From an uncultured Clostridia bacterium (GTDB taxonomy: Bacteria; Bacillota; Clostridia; Saccharofermentanales; Saccharofermentanaceae), in the NCBI GenBank assembly GCA_937876985.1, contig CALEFT010000052.1, forward strand, positions 1 to 64,000: a stretch of DNA of 64,000 nt, read 5' to 3'. Position numbers and translations under genes: made by a program. The notes beneath the pieces were generated by a model. The model was not told the DNA's origin. It worked only from the letters and a program-made list of their open reading frames with translations, and searched no databases. Position 1 is the first letter of the stretch. Each line of letters opens with the position of its first letter. Of the stretch, positions 35,583 to 45,491 are shown piece after piece.

Positions 35583-38500
35583 TTATTCCTTAAAGATAAT
35601 ATTGTTCTTATATATCTTCTTCAAAGTATCCTTCACATACTCCTCACGAGAAACAAAACAGGACTTTGGCATCTTAATTATCTTATTATCTCGCATCAAT
35701 ACTACTTTCACTGGCAAATCCCCATGGAAAAGAGCTAAGCTAGACGATAATCTCATATAGTCAAACGAATTCTCTTCACCCCAATATGCAATTACACATG
35801 AAGGTCCATCAATTCTATTCGCAATATCTTCTAGATTATGACTTATCGTTTGAGCTGATGCCTGATTCAAACCAACTTCTTTATTATCCTGCTTCGGAGC
35901 ATTATTAGCCTTAAGTTTATATGTAGATGTACCCATATTTGTTGAATATGAGTTGGATTTATCCTTACGCGAAGCAAAATCAAATTCCTTCTTAAGCATT
36001 GTCACCAAACTTCTATGCTCTTCTTCATTTCTAGGCATCATATAAACACTATCCAAAGTCAAAGAGAACGAGCTCTCGTCTCTGAAATGACGCCTTCCAA
36101 CAAACACGTAAGTAGTATTCTGCTCAAGGAATATCGAATATTTCTCATGAACCTTACCAAAAGCAACAATCTCATATGTACCAAACAAATCTTCAACCGT
36201 ATATAAAGACATTTGCTTCTTAGCATTTGTAGTTCGAATAGTTTTCTTAAGAAGAATTCCACACATAACAACCAATTTGTCATCATTCACATAATCAGTA
36301 TTTCCAGAAGATATAGCATCCTTAATCTCCTTGGTATTGTATGTGGACACATCATCGATATATTCTTTATAATCCTGAAGCGGGTGTCCCGACACATAAA
36401 TACCAAGAACATCCTTCTCATAGAAAAGCTTATCCTTAAGAGGATATTCCTTAAGAGAAACAAGCTGAAGCTTAGGATTCGTAGATGTTCCCAAATCTGC
36501 ACATACATCAAATAGATTTATTTGTCCGTCTAACTGACTTCTATTAGAATGTTGAATTTTCTCTAATTCTGTTTGAACTGCTGCAATCATGGTGGACCTA
36601 GTAAGACCAGCAAAATCAAGAGCAGATGCATAAACAAGACATTCAATATTCTTCTTATTAATTCCAAGCGGAACTGTTCTATAAAGAAAGTCCTGGAAAG
36701 AAGTAAATTTACCATTCTCACTTCTTTCTCTAGTGATAAGATCAACAAGTTTCTCACCAACATTCTTAATTACGGAAAGACCTATTCTAATTCCACGAAC
36801 ACTAGTACCATCTGATCTCTTAACTAATTCAGTTGTCATCTTCGCATAGCTATGATTCACATCTGGAGGCAGAACTTCAATTCCCATATCCACACAGCAG
36901 GAACAATACCATGCTACCTGATCTAGATTAGTTCTATATGAATTTATCGTTGCCGCCATAAACTCAGCCTTATATTTATTCTTCAAATAGGCTGTATAAT
37001 AACCTACCACAGCATAAGCTGCCGCATGAGACTTATTGAATGCATAACCAGCAAAATGGCTTACATCATCAAATATCTTATTCGCTGTCTTCTCGTCAAC
37101 TCCATTATTGACAGCGCCTACAATCTGCTTACCAGTATCATCAACACCACCATGCACAAACAAGGACCTATATTTCTCCATCATCTTTGGGTCCTTCTTC
37201 GCCATCGCACGACGAATATTATCGGACTGCCCCATCGAAAAGCCAGCCAAATCACGAACTATCTGCATTACCTGCTCCTGATAAACCATGCAACCATATG
37301 TTACATTCAATATTGGCTCAAGAAGCGGATGATCATAAGTAATCTTATCTGGATTATGCTTACATTCAACATATCTTGGAATCTGATCCATCGGACCTGG
37401 ACGATAAAGAGAAATACCAGCGATAATGTCCTCTAGAGATGATGGCTTAAGTTCACGCATGAAGGAAGTCATTCCACGACTTTCAAGTTGGAATACACCA
37501 ACTGTATCACCATTTCCAATCATCTTATATACTTCTTCATCGTCAAATGGTATCTCGTCAAAGTCAATATCAATACCATAATTCGCCTTGACTAGCTTCG
37601 CTGTATCATTCATTGCTGTTAGGGTTCTAAGTCCTAAGAAGTCAAATTTAAGCAAGCCTACCTTCTCTATGTCCTTCTTCTCGAATTGAACAACAGTAGA
37701 ATTATCATTAACAGAAAGCGGAGCAATGTCAGTAATTGGCTTACCAGAAATAATAACACCAGCAGCATGAGTAGATGGGTGCCGCGGCAAACCCTCTAGA
37801 CGCATGCTATAGTCTAGAACATTTCGAGCATTCTCATCTTCCTCATATAGCTTCTTAAATTCTGCATTCGTCTCAATTGTTTGCTTAATCGAGGTCTTGC
37901 CACCAGCTGGAATCATCTTCGCAAGCTTATCGCCCAAATCATACGGAAGGCCTAACACACGAACGACATCACGAATACATATACGAGCCTGAAGTGTTCC
38001 GAAAGTAACTACTTGGGCTACCCTATTAGCACCATATTTCTCGATTACATAGTCTATCGCCTCTTGTCTACGTTCATAACAGAAATCTATATCAAAATCA
38101 GGCATCGAGACACGTTCGATATTAAGAAAACGCTCAAACACTAGGTTGTATCTCATCGGGTCAATATTTGTAATTCCAATAGCATATGCAACGAGAGAGC
38201 CAGCTCCAGATCCTCTTCCTGGTCCAACCATAATTCCCTTGCTCTTAGCATGATTAATAAAATCCCAAACTATCAGGTAATAATCTGTATACCCCATCTT
38301 CTTGATAACAGATAGCTCATAGGACAGACGCTTCTTGTATTCGATAATCTCGCAAGCAGGCTTATGTTTACTTAAACGCACCTTCATTCCTTCATTACAC
38401 AAATAATCAAGATAGCTACCATTATTCTCGAAGCCATCTGGACAAATGTATTCTGGCAAATGTATTGTGTCAAAGTCATATTGAGCATCACACATATTGG

Positions 38501-39323
38501 CAATGCGAGTCGTGTTCTCAATTGCCTCTGGAATCTGCGAGAAGAAGCATCTCATTTCCTCTTCTGACTTCACATAGAAATCGTTAGTTTCCATCTTCAT
38601 TCTATCCGTGTCAGCAAGCTTCCTACCTGTCTGCATACAGAGTAAAACATCTTGTGCCTTGTCATCTTCCTTATTAAGATAGTGACAGTCATTCGTTGCT
38701 ACAAGCCCAATTCCAGTCTCACGAGAAATCCTAATCAGCGCAGAATTAATCCTTGATTGTTCAGGTAAAGTATTGCTTTGAACCTCTAGATAATAATTAT
38801 CCTCGCCGAAAAGCTTCGCATACCAAACAGCGCTATTCTTAGCTTCTTCATATGAATTATTCATTATAAGACTAGGGATTTCTCCTGCTGCACAAGCTGA
38901 TAAACATATTAATCCCTCATGATGCTTCATAAGAAGATCCTTATCTATTCTTGGACGACGATAAAAGCCTTCTGTAAAACCAGCAGAGCATAGCTTATTC
39001 AAGTTGACTAGTCCAATATTATTCTTCGCAAGCAAAACCAAATGATGATATGCTCTAACCGACTTATCATATTCTCTATTAAATCTACTATCTGGAGCAA
39101 CATATACTTCACAACCGATAATTGGCCTTAAGCCATTCTTTATCATCTTCTCATAGAACCTAACTGCGCCATACATTACGCCGTGATCAGTTATCGCACA
39201 TGAATTCATACCCATCTGCTTCAATCTATCAACAAGCTCATCAATACGGATAGCACCATCAAGCAAGCTGAATTCTGTATGTAAATGTAAATGTACAAAA
39301 CCTTCTGCTATATTCATATTCAC
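35583..39323 (-). CDS. dnaE: DNA polymerase III alpha subunit, DnaE type
   Basis: 1246-residue replicative polymerase. N-terminal PHP domain (HLHTEFSLLDGA), the C-family palm with catalytic PDFDIDFCYERR, GPGRGSGAGSLVAYA, the helix-hairpin-helix and OB-fold region near residues 900-1080. No proofreading exonuclease domain, so this is the DnaE1 type rather than PolC. ATG preceded by AGGTGA. It lies between uvrB and pfkA. Confidence 0.96.
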   Translation of the reverse strand: MNMNIAEGFVHLHLHTEFSLLDGAIRIDELVDRLKQMGMNSCAITDHGVMYGAVRFYEKMIKNGLRPIIGCEVYVAPDSRFNREYDKSVRAYHHLVLLAKNNIGLVNLNKLCSAGFTEGFYRRPRIDKDLLMKHHEGLICLSACAAGEIPSLIMNNSYEEAKNSAVWYAKLFGEDNYYLEVQSNTLPEQSRINSALIRISRETGIGLVATNDCHYLNKEDDKAQDVLLCMQTGRKLADTDRMKMETNDFYVKSEEEMRCFFSQIPEAIENTTRIANMCDAQYDFDTIHLPEYICPDGFENNGSYLDYLCNEGMKVRLSKHKPACEIIEYKKRLSYELSVIKKMGYTDYYLIVWDFINHAKSKGIMVGPGRGSGAGSLVAYAIGITNIDPMRYNLVFERFLNIERVSMPDFDIDFCYERRQEAIDYVIEKYGANRVAQVVTFGTLQARICIRDVVRVLGLPYDLGDKLAKMIPAGGKTSIKQTIETNAEFKKLYEEDENARNVLDYSMRLEGLPRHPSTHAAGVIISGKPITDIAPLSVNDNSTVVQFEKKDIEKVGLLKFDFLGLRTLTAMNDTAKLVKANYGIDIDFDEIPFDDEEVYKMIGNGDTVGVFQLESRGMTSFMRELKPSSLEDIIAGISLYRPGPMDQIPRYVECKHNPDKITYDHPLLEPILNVTYGCMVYQEQVMQIVRDLAGFSMGQSDNIRRAMAKKDPKMMEKYRSLFVHGGVDDTGKQIVGAVNNGVDEKTANKIFDDVSHFAGYAFNKSHAAAYAVVGYYTAYLKNKYKAEFMAATINSYRTNLDQVAWYCSCCVDMGIEVLPPDVNHSYAKMTTELVKRSDGTSVRGIRIGLSVIKNVGEKLVDLITRERSENGKFTSFQDFLYRTVPLGINKKNIECLVYASALDFAGLTRSTMIAAVQTELEKIQHSNRSQLDGQINLFDVCADLGTSTNPKLQLVSLKEYPLKDKLFYEKDVLGIYVSGHPLQDYKEYIDDVSTYNTKEIKDAISSGNTDYVNDDKLVVMCGILLKKTIRTTNAKKQMSLYTVEDLFGTYEIVAFGKVHEKYSIFLEQNTTYVFVGRRHFRDESSFSLTLDSVYMMPRNEEEHRSLVTMLKKEFDFASRKDKSNSYSTNMGTSTYKLKANNAPKQDNKEVGLNQASAQTISHNLEDIANRIDGPSCVIAYWGEENSFDYMRLSSSLALFHGDLPVKVVLMRDNKIIKMPKSCFVSREEYVKDTLKKIYKNNIIFKE

Positions 39324-39388
39324 CTAATCACTTAATCTAATCACTTATATTACAAAATCACACCAAATATTCATTAATTCATATTCTA

Positions 39389-41383
39389 TCATTTCTCATT
39401 CAAAGAAATAATCAAATCTCTTATCTGTGCAGCAAGCTCGAAGTCCAAATCCTTGGCAGCCTTCTGCATCTCCTTCTTAAGCTTATCGATAGTCTTCTGC
39501 TTATCCTCACCTGACAAATCATTAAGCTCTTCAACACTAGTAATTGGTTTATTATTCTTCTTGCCCTTATTACTCTTAAGGTCTTCTACTCCAGTTAAGT
39601 CAAAGACATCCTTAACCTTCTTCTTAATAGTCTTCGGAATAATGCCATGCTCTTCGTTATAGCGCATCTGAATTTCTCTTCTTCGATTTGTCTCCGAGAT
39701 GGCACTCATCATCGAATCTGTTACTTCGTCAGCATATAAGACTACTCTACCCTCACTATTACGAGCGCAGCGTCCAATAATCTGAACCAAAGAACGAGTA
39801 GAACGCAAGAAACCTTCCTTATCAGCATCGAGAATCATTAGCAAGGATACCTCTGGCAAGTCGATTCCTTCTCTAAGCAAATTGATACCTACGATTACAT
39901 CAATTTCTCCAAGACGAAGACTATTCAAAATCTCCATTCTCTTAACTGTATCAATGTCAGAATGCAGATATGTTACCTTAATCTGCTCATTCTTAAGGAA
40001 AATCGTCAAGTCCTCTGCCATCTTCTTCGTTAATGTAAGAATCAAGCTCTTATCGCCCTTATTAACATTCTCACGAACACGAGAAAGAATATCTTCAATC
40101 TGTCCTTCAACTGGATGGATATAAATTTCTGGCTCAAGAAGACCAGTTGGTCTAATAATCTGCTCAACAACTGCCTGACTATGATCATATTCATACTGCG
40201 CTGGAGTAGCTGATACAAAAATAGTATTGCCCATTCTAACTTCAAATTCATCAAACTTCAAAGGTCGATTGTCATAGGCTGACGGCAATCTAAATCCATA
40301 GTCAACAAGCATGTTCTTACGAGAACGATCTCCGTTATACATCGCTCCAACTTGTGGAACAGTAACATGCGACTCGTCAATTAAGAGCAAATAGTCGTCT
40401 GGGAAAAAGTCCATCAACGTACATGGAGCTGAGCCTGCGCTTCGACCTGCGATATGTCTAGAATAATTCTCAATTCCCTTACAAAAGCCTGTCTCCTTAA
40501 GCATCTCTATATCATATCGTGTGCGTTGCTCAAGACGATATGCTTCAACAATCTTACCTTCATCGCGCAAGACCTTAATCCTATCGTCCAATTCTTCTTC
40601 GATAGTAACAAGAGCCTTCTCTAGCTTCTCTCTAGCAACAGAATAATGCGACGCTGGGAAAATTTCTACAAAATTCTTCGTATAGACAACACGCCCCTCT
40701 ATTCTATGAACATATGAAATCTTCTCTATCTCATCGCCAAAAAAGCTTATTCGAATTATCAAGTCCTCCGAGTCTGGTGTATAAATATCGAGTGTATCTC
40801 CTCTCACTCGAAAAGAACCTCTCACGAGCTCGAAGTCATTACGAGCATATTGAATATCAACAAGCATGCGCATTACATCTTCGCGACTAATCTCCATTCC
40901 AACACGAAGCAAAACCATCTGAGAAGCATAATCTTCTCTTTCTCCGATACCATAGATACAAGAAACAGATGCAACAACAATAACATCATCGCGCGTTAAT
41001 AAAGACCTAGTAGCACAATGACGCATACGGTCTATCTCGTCGTTAATGGAAGAATCCTTCTCAATATATGTATCAGTTGAAGCTATGTAGGCTTCTGGCT
41101 GATAGTAATCATAATAGGATACAAAGAATTCAACTGCGTTATTAGGAAAAAGCTCCTTAAATTCGCTATATAGCTGACCAGCCAGAGTCTTGTTATGTGC
41201 AAGAACTAATGTTGGCCTATTAATCTCTTGGATAATATTAGCCATTGTAAATGTCTTACCTGAACCTGTTACACCTAATAAGACTTGTCCAGACTTACCT
41301 TCTCTAATACCAGATACTAACTTCTCTATCGCTTGTGGCTGGTCACCAGTTGGTTTGTAATTCGATACTAATTCAAAACTCAT
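39389..41383 (-). CDS. uvrB: Excinuclease ABC subunit B
   Basis: Nucleotide excision repair helicase-like subunit, about 664 residues. Walker A LGVTGSGKT, the beta-hairpin region YYDYYQPEAY, DESH box, helicase motif VI region QIIGRCARN, and the C-terminal UVR domain (AAKDLDFELAAQIRDLI). The true start is the ATG at 41383 (MSFELVSNYKPTGDQPQA); the open frame extends 47 codons upstream through a terminator and is not translated in the family. uvrA is not in the window. Confidence 0.96.
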   Translation of the reverse strand: MSFELVSNYKPTGDQPQAIEKLVSGIREGKSGQVLLGVTGSGKTFTMANIIQEINRPTLVLAHNKTLAGQLYSEFKELFPNNAVEFFVSYYDYYQPEAYIASTDTYIEKDSSINDEIDRMRHCATRSLLTRDDVIVVASVSCIYGIGEREDYASQMVLLRVGMEISREDVMRMLVDIQYARNDFELVRGSFRVRGDTLDIYTPDSEDLIIRISFFGDEIEKISYVHRIEGRVVYTKNFVEIFPASHYSVAREKLEKALVTIEEELDDRIKVLRDEGKIVEAYRLEQRTRYDIEMLKETGFCKGIENYSRHIAGRSAGSAPCTLMDFFPDDYLLLIDESHVTVPQVGAMYNGDRSRKNMLVDYGFRLPSAYDNRPLKFDEFEVRMGNTIFVSATPAQYEYDHSQAVVEQIIRPTGLLEPEIYIHPVEGQIEDILSRVRENVNKGDKSLILTLTKKMAEDLTIFLKNEQIKVTYLHSDIDTVKRMEILNSLRLGEIDVIVGINLLREGIDLPEVSLLMILDADKEGFLRSTRSLVQIIGRCARNSEGRVVLYADEVTDSMMSAISETNRRREIQMRYNEEHGIIPKTIKKKVKDVFDLTGVEDLKSNKGKKNNKPITSVEELNDLSGEDKQKTIDKLKKEMQKAAKDLDFELAAQIRDLIISLNEK

Positions 41384-41510
41384 ATTAACCTCATCACTTA
41401 AAGCAAAAACATTTGTACTAATTATATAGTATTTGCGACAAAAAGAAAATATGTTCGTTTTTAAGTTTACATTTGTCTCATTTGTTGTTTTGATGCTTTT
41501 CGAGCATGAA

Positions 41511-41542
41511 AAAAAGACGGACACCTTAGGTAAGATGTCCGC
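41511..41542 (-). terminator. Terminator of the ABC exporter operon
   Basis: GGACACCTTA (41519-41528) and TAAGATGTCC (41531-41540) form a 10-bp stem with one G-U pair, followed by seven Ts on the minus strand. Confidence 0.82.
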
Positions 41543-41617
41543 CTAATTGCTGGCATTGGGGTAGCCAGGGTGTTTATGCAGTTTTGGGGTAACTGCTAAT
41601 AAAGTAGAGTGTCAAAA

Positions 41618-43231
41618 TTAGTATTCCATTGTGTCCATAATCTTACCTGCGAGCAAGCAGAACAATGTGAACATAATGAATAGTACTAGTGCCGTAGCAA
41701 AAGCAAATACTGCGAGGGAATCAAAGATTATTCCTACAACCGCGCCGATGCCGAATGGTACTCCAAGCAAAATGAACATTACAAAATATCTGATGAATAG
41801 CAAGAGGTTTTTGCCAAGAGACTTGAAGATTCTTACAAGGCACACTGCTGTTACTGTAGTAAGAAGTGGAACGCCTACGAATAGGAAGAACAAACCTATG
41901 CCAAGCGGAATTGTCATGTAATCCACATTATATACGATGCATGGAAGGATCATACAGATTAAGCATAAAACTGCATTGAATAGTGATTCTGGAAGAACAC
42001 CTAGGACACACCAGAATACCTTCTTGGATGTCTTTTCTGGAACTCTAGCAAAGTATGGCTTGTTAAATTCGAGAATTAGTCTGCCGCCAGCGTATGCCAT
42101 GGAATCTAGAAGAACTATCATGAAAAGCGTCATAGAGAAAATCATCATCCAATCTTCGCTATTCGTATCATATGCCATGAATAAGGAATATGCAGCGGCA
42201 ATTACCTTATATAGTGTAGCCTGAGAATTTACAAAGAAGAGGCCGCCCATGCGCTTATTTTCGAGAAGGTGCTTTGCGAAAAAGGCTTTTGCGCCGTCGC
42301 CGCTAATTAAAGAGCCCTTGCTTCCATCAACCTTCGCGTTTGCACTAAGAGCGATGGCATCCGAGTCGATACCAGCCTTCTTCATGTTCTTGATATCTTC
42401 AATCTTCTGTGCGAACAAAATTGCTTTCTCATAATAAGAAGCATCAACTACGCTAGTTGAGATATATAAAAGAGCGAAAGCAATTACTAGAATCAAAATT
42501 CCAACTACTAGAGAGATTGTCTCCTTAAGGAAGATTCCCTTCAAAGCTAGATGAATCCAGCCAGCAACTGGAACCAAAACGAATAGCTTATTTGCGATTG
42601 TATTCGCAATCGTAGTTAGCCCAAGATTAGAAATAGCCGCAAGAGAGCCTGCCTCATTAACTAGTGCAATTACTGCGGAAACTGCCCAAATCAAGTGCAA
42701 TACAACGATTACAGCAGTAACAATTTTGCGAATATGCTTAAATTGCTCTGCTAGAACATTAACATACATACCAATAAAGTAACTAGTAAAAATAACTAGA
42801 CCCAACAACAACAAAATAACGACGAAGTCTAATGAAGTAACGCTAAGTAGCATTGTAAAAATTGCTGCCTGACAAGTAAGAACAAATATCATCAATATTG
42901 AGCTTACAAAGCTTGTTACTAGAATATGGATAAGATTAAATCTTGGTGTATATGGTCCTGCTAGAAAGAAAGTAACATCCGCTGTCGAAAAGCCTAGTGT
43001 TCCCTGCTTAATGCAAGAAAACAACATTCCGTCAAAAAGAACCATAGAGAACAATCCTACTACAGATGCAATCAACTGTGGATCACGCGTACTAGTCTCG
43101 CCTGAGATACTCATTAAAGTTGGAAAAAAAATCATTAGTGTCATAAAGAGCACTGCAACAATTCCGAGAACAATCTTAAGCGGCCCCTTAAATATCGTCT
43201 TGAATTGATTATACAAAAAAGAACTTAACAT
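41618..43231 (-). CDS. ABC transporter permease, multi-span
   Basis: 537-residue polytopic membrane protein with about 12 hydrophobic segments, arranged as two sets split by a charged loop (about 270-315). No extracytoplasmic domain of note. It fits the large putative ABC exporter permeases that pair with a separate ATPase; the ATPase gene is just upstream (15-base gap). The substrate is unknown. Ribosome site AGGAGGCG. Confidence 0.82.
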   Translation of the reverse strand: MLSSFLYNQFKTIFKGPLKIVLGIVAVLFMTLMIFFPTLMSISGETSTRDPQLIASVVGLFSMVLFDGMLFSCIKQGTLGFSTADVTFFLAGPYTPRFNLIHILVTSFVSSILMIFVLTCQAAIFTMLLSVTSLDFVVILLLLGLVIFTSYFIGMYVNVLAEQFKHIRKIVTAVIVVLHLIWAVSAVIALVNEAGSLAAISNLGLTTIANTIANKLFVLVPVAGWIHLALKGIFLKETISLVVGILILVIAFALLYISTSVVDASYYEKAILFAQKIEDIKNMKKAGIDSDAIALSANAKVDGSKGSLISGDGAKAFFAKHLLENKRMGGLFFVNSQATLYKVIAAAYSLFMAYDTNSEDWMMIFSMTLFMIVLLDSMAYAGGRLILEFNKPYFARVPEKTSKKVFWCVLGVLPESLFNAVLCLICMILPCIVYNVDYMTIPLGIGLFFLFVGVPLLTTVTAVCLVRIFKSLGKNLLLFIRYFVMFILLGVPFGIGAVVGIIFDSLAVFAFATALVLFIMFTLFCLLAGKIMDTMEY

Positions 43232-43246
43232 CTTACGCCTCCTAGA

Positions 43247-43945
43247 TTATGCCTTGCCTTCTGTAATTTCGAAGAAGAGTTGATCAAGAGGCTTGTCATT
43301 TGCATCAGTGGAACGATTGTGCTTCGTTGCAACAATCTTGCCCTTCATCATAATGTGAGCTACGTCCCAATAATCTTCAATTGTATCAATCATATGTGTG
43401 GAAATAATAACCGTCTTGCCCTGAGCCTTAAGCTCGGAGAACAATGCCTTGAGTTCCTTGATTGCGTGTGGATCAAGTCCTACCATAGGCTCGTCGAAAA
43501 TAATAACATCTGGATCATGCATCATTGCGCAAGCGATAGAAACCTTCTGCTGCATACCCTTTGACAAGTTTTTTCCGAGCTTCTTAATATGGTCATTTAG
43601 CTCAAATCTTGTCAAATACTCGTCCATTCTCTCGTTGCCCTTCACCTTATATGCACGACGAACGAACTCAAGATGCTCGCCTACTGTCAACGTATCATAA
43701 AGCGCTGGAATCTCTGGAATGTATCCAAGCACACGCTTTGCTTCGAGCGAGCGATTGTCATAGCCAGAAATCTCAATTGTTCCCTGGAAATTTACTAAGC
43801 CGGCGATTGCTTTAATAATTGTAGACTTTCCTGCACCATTTGGTCCAAGCAAAATTGCAATCTGACCATCGTCTACCTTAAACGAAATATTGTCATTAGC
43901 GACTAACTTACCGTATTTTTTTGTGACTTGATTAACTGTTAACAT
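43247..43945 (-). CDS. ABC transporter ATP-binding protein
   Basis: 232 residues with Walker A GPNGAGKSTI, signature LSKGMQQKV, Walker B VIIFDEPMVGLDP and switch His in ISTHM. It is of the exporter/antibiotic-resistance-like ATPase type and partners the permease downstream. Ribosome site GGAGGTCGG. The two genes form an operon ending at the terminator near 41511. Confidence 0.94.
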   Translation of the reverse strand: MLTVNQVTKKYGKLVANDNISFKVDDGQIAILLGPNGAGKSTIIKAIAGLVNFQGTIEISGYDNRSLEAKRVLGYIPEIPALYDTLTVGEHLEFVRRAYKVKGNERMDEYLTRFELNDHIKKLGKNLSKGMQQKVSIACAMMHDPDVIIFDEPMVGLDPHAIKELKALFSELKAQGKTVIISTHMIDTIEDYWDVAHIMMKGKIVATKHNRSTDANDKPLDQLFFEITEGKA

Positions 43946-44015
43946 AACCGACCTCCGATTTTTTGTTCGTCGTTATATTAACAGTCAACTATTAAGTCAA
44001 AACCCTAAAAAGTTA

Positions 44016-44051
44016 AAGAAATTATAAAGGGGCCTTCCTTATAAAGACCCC
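44016..44051 (-). terminator. Likely terminator of the AI-2E family gene
   Basis: GGGGCCTT (44029-44036) and AAGACCCC (44044-44051) pair with one mismatch; the minus-strand tail is AT-rich. One TCGAAAAGC nonamer lies next to it. Confidence 0.5.
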
Positions 44052-44062
44052 CTCGAAAAGCT

Positions 44063-45385
44063 TTATTTTCTTCTTCTATTTCTTGTCGATTTGTTATTCT
44101 GTTTCTTAGGTGTTTGTTGATTGTTATTATCTTGTTCTTTCACCTGCTGTGTTGATTTGATAGCTTCATTAGATTTACTTATTTCTTCAGCAGCATTTTC
44201 TTCTTCTGACGAAATGGCTTCTTCGGAACCAACGGATACTGCAGAAGGAACCCTATTAAACTTTGTTGGGATAAGCTTCTGGTTTACATCCTCTCGAAGT
44301 AGTCTATATACTGCTGCTGTTAGCGGAACTGCAATGAGCATACCACCAACACCAGAAATTCCACCACCGATAGTAACAGCTGCAAGCACGAATACGCCAG
44401 GAAGTCCTACAGAGTTTCCTACTACGCGTGGGTAGATTACATTTCCTTCGAATTGCTGTAATACAAGCAAGAAGATAATAAAGATAACTGCCTGCATTGG
44501 GTTTTCCATTACAATTAGGAAGGCACCGACGATGGCACCAATATATGCACCAGCAACCGGAATGAGCGCAGTAAATGCAACAAGCGCACCAATCATTGCA
44601 GCAAATGGAAGTCTTAAGATTAGCATTCCAATTGTACATAGAAGACCAAGTACAATAGCCTCTGTAAACTGACCCACAAAGAATTTGTGATAACAATCGT
44701 GAAGCACATGAACTATGTATGACAAACGGTTATAAAGTGAAGGTCTAAGATAAGCCTTTGTGACACGTGAAATTTGGCTGATGAGCTTCTCCTTTTCGAG
44801 AAGGAAATAGATAGAGAAGATAAGGCTTAAAACGATAGTAACTGTCCAAGAGAAAATCGCTACAACTGTATTAGAGAGAACTCCCCATACGCTTCCGACG
44901 CCTGTACCGAGGAAAGCAACTATCTTGTCGATGCTATCCTGCCAATTAATTGTGTCGACTAATTCGTTAAGCTGCTCTGTCTCGAAGCCCTGCGCACTTA
45001 AGAATGTGATACCAGAACGAATTGCGTCCGGAACAAATGCAATAAGCGCCTCGATACAGTCAATGAGCTGCGGTACTACTAGCCATATAACCAAAGCTAC
45101 AATTGCAATTACTGAGATGTAAGCAAGTGCCATGCAAACTGGTCTTCTGGATTTTGTTACTATTTTCTTTGTCGATTTTGGGAAATAAATCCTCTCATAT
45201 GCCGACATTACAATATTTACGATATATGCGATGATAAAACCTACTGTGATTGGTAAAAGCGCCTCAATTCCTACCAAAACGAAGTTCTCTGCCCATGGCC
45301 AGTAGTGAATCATTAGAAATAATGCAAATAAACCTAATACGCATTTGATAACTGATTTGATACTTAGATATGCTCCCTTGCCCAT
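44063..45385 (-). CDS. AI-2E family transporter (YdbI/PerM-type)
   Basis: 440-residue membrane protein with about eight spans. A long region with the pattern LPFAAMIGALVAFTALIPVA and later GNSVGLPGVFVLAAV is typical of the family. Members carry out sodium/proton exchange or small-molecule export; substrates differ. The C-terminal 60 residues are cytoplasmic, rich in Asn, Gln, Lys and Arg, and vary between species. Ribosome site AGGGGGC. Confidence 0.88.
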   Translation of the reverse strand: MGKGAYLSIKSVIKCVLGLFALFLMIHYWPWAENFVLVGIEALLPITVGFIIAYIVNIVMSAYERIYFPKSTKKIVTKSRRPVCMALAYISVIAIVALVIWLVVPQLIDCIEALIAFVPDAIRSGITFLSAQGFETEQLNELVDTINWQDSIDKIVAFLGTGVGSVWGVLSNTVVAIFSWTVTIVLSLIFSIYFLLEKEKLISQISRVTKAYLRPSLYNRLSYIVHVLHDCYHKFFVGQFTEAIVLGLLCTIGMLILRLPFAAMIGALVAFTALIPVAGAYIGAIVGAFLIVMENPMQAVIFIIFLLVLQQFEGNVIYPRVVGNSVGLPGVFVLAAVTIGGGISGVGGMLIAVPLTAAVYRLLREDVNQKLIPTKFNRVPSAVSVGSEEAISSEEENAAEEISKSNEAIKSTQQVKEQDNNNQQTPKKQNNKSTRNRRRK

Positions 45386-45430
45386 ATGCTAGCCCCCTAA
45401 ATTAATATCGAACACATTATAGCACATACA

Positions 45431-45460
45431 CAACAAAACCTGAGGCAAAGCTCAGGTTTT
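45431..45460 (-). terminator. Terminator of the zinc-ribbon membrane protein gene
   Basis: AAAACCTGAG and CTCAGGTTTT form a 10-bp stem around GCAAAG, with Ts on the minus strand. It lies just past the gene that ends at 45492. Confidence 0.85.
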
Positions 45461-45491
45461 GAAAGTAAATAACTTATTAAATATCTAGAGA

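Noticed and set aside
41384..41524. 47-codon extension of uvrB
   Set aside because: It runs through the upstream operon terminator, and UvrB normally begins close to the sequence at 41383.
42249..42434. Plus-strand open frame within the ABC permease gene
   Set aside because: Shadow of a long minus-strand membrane protein gene; no ribosome site or recognisable protein.
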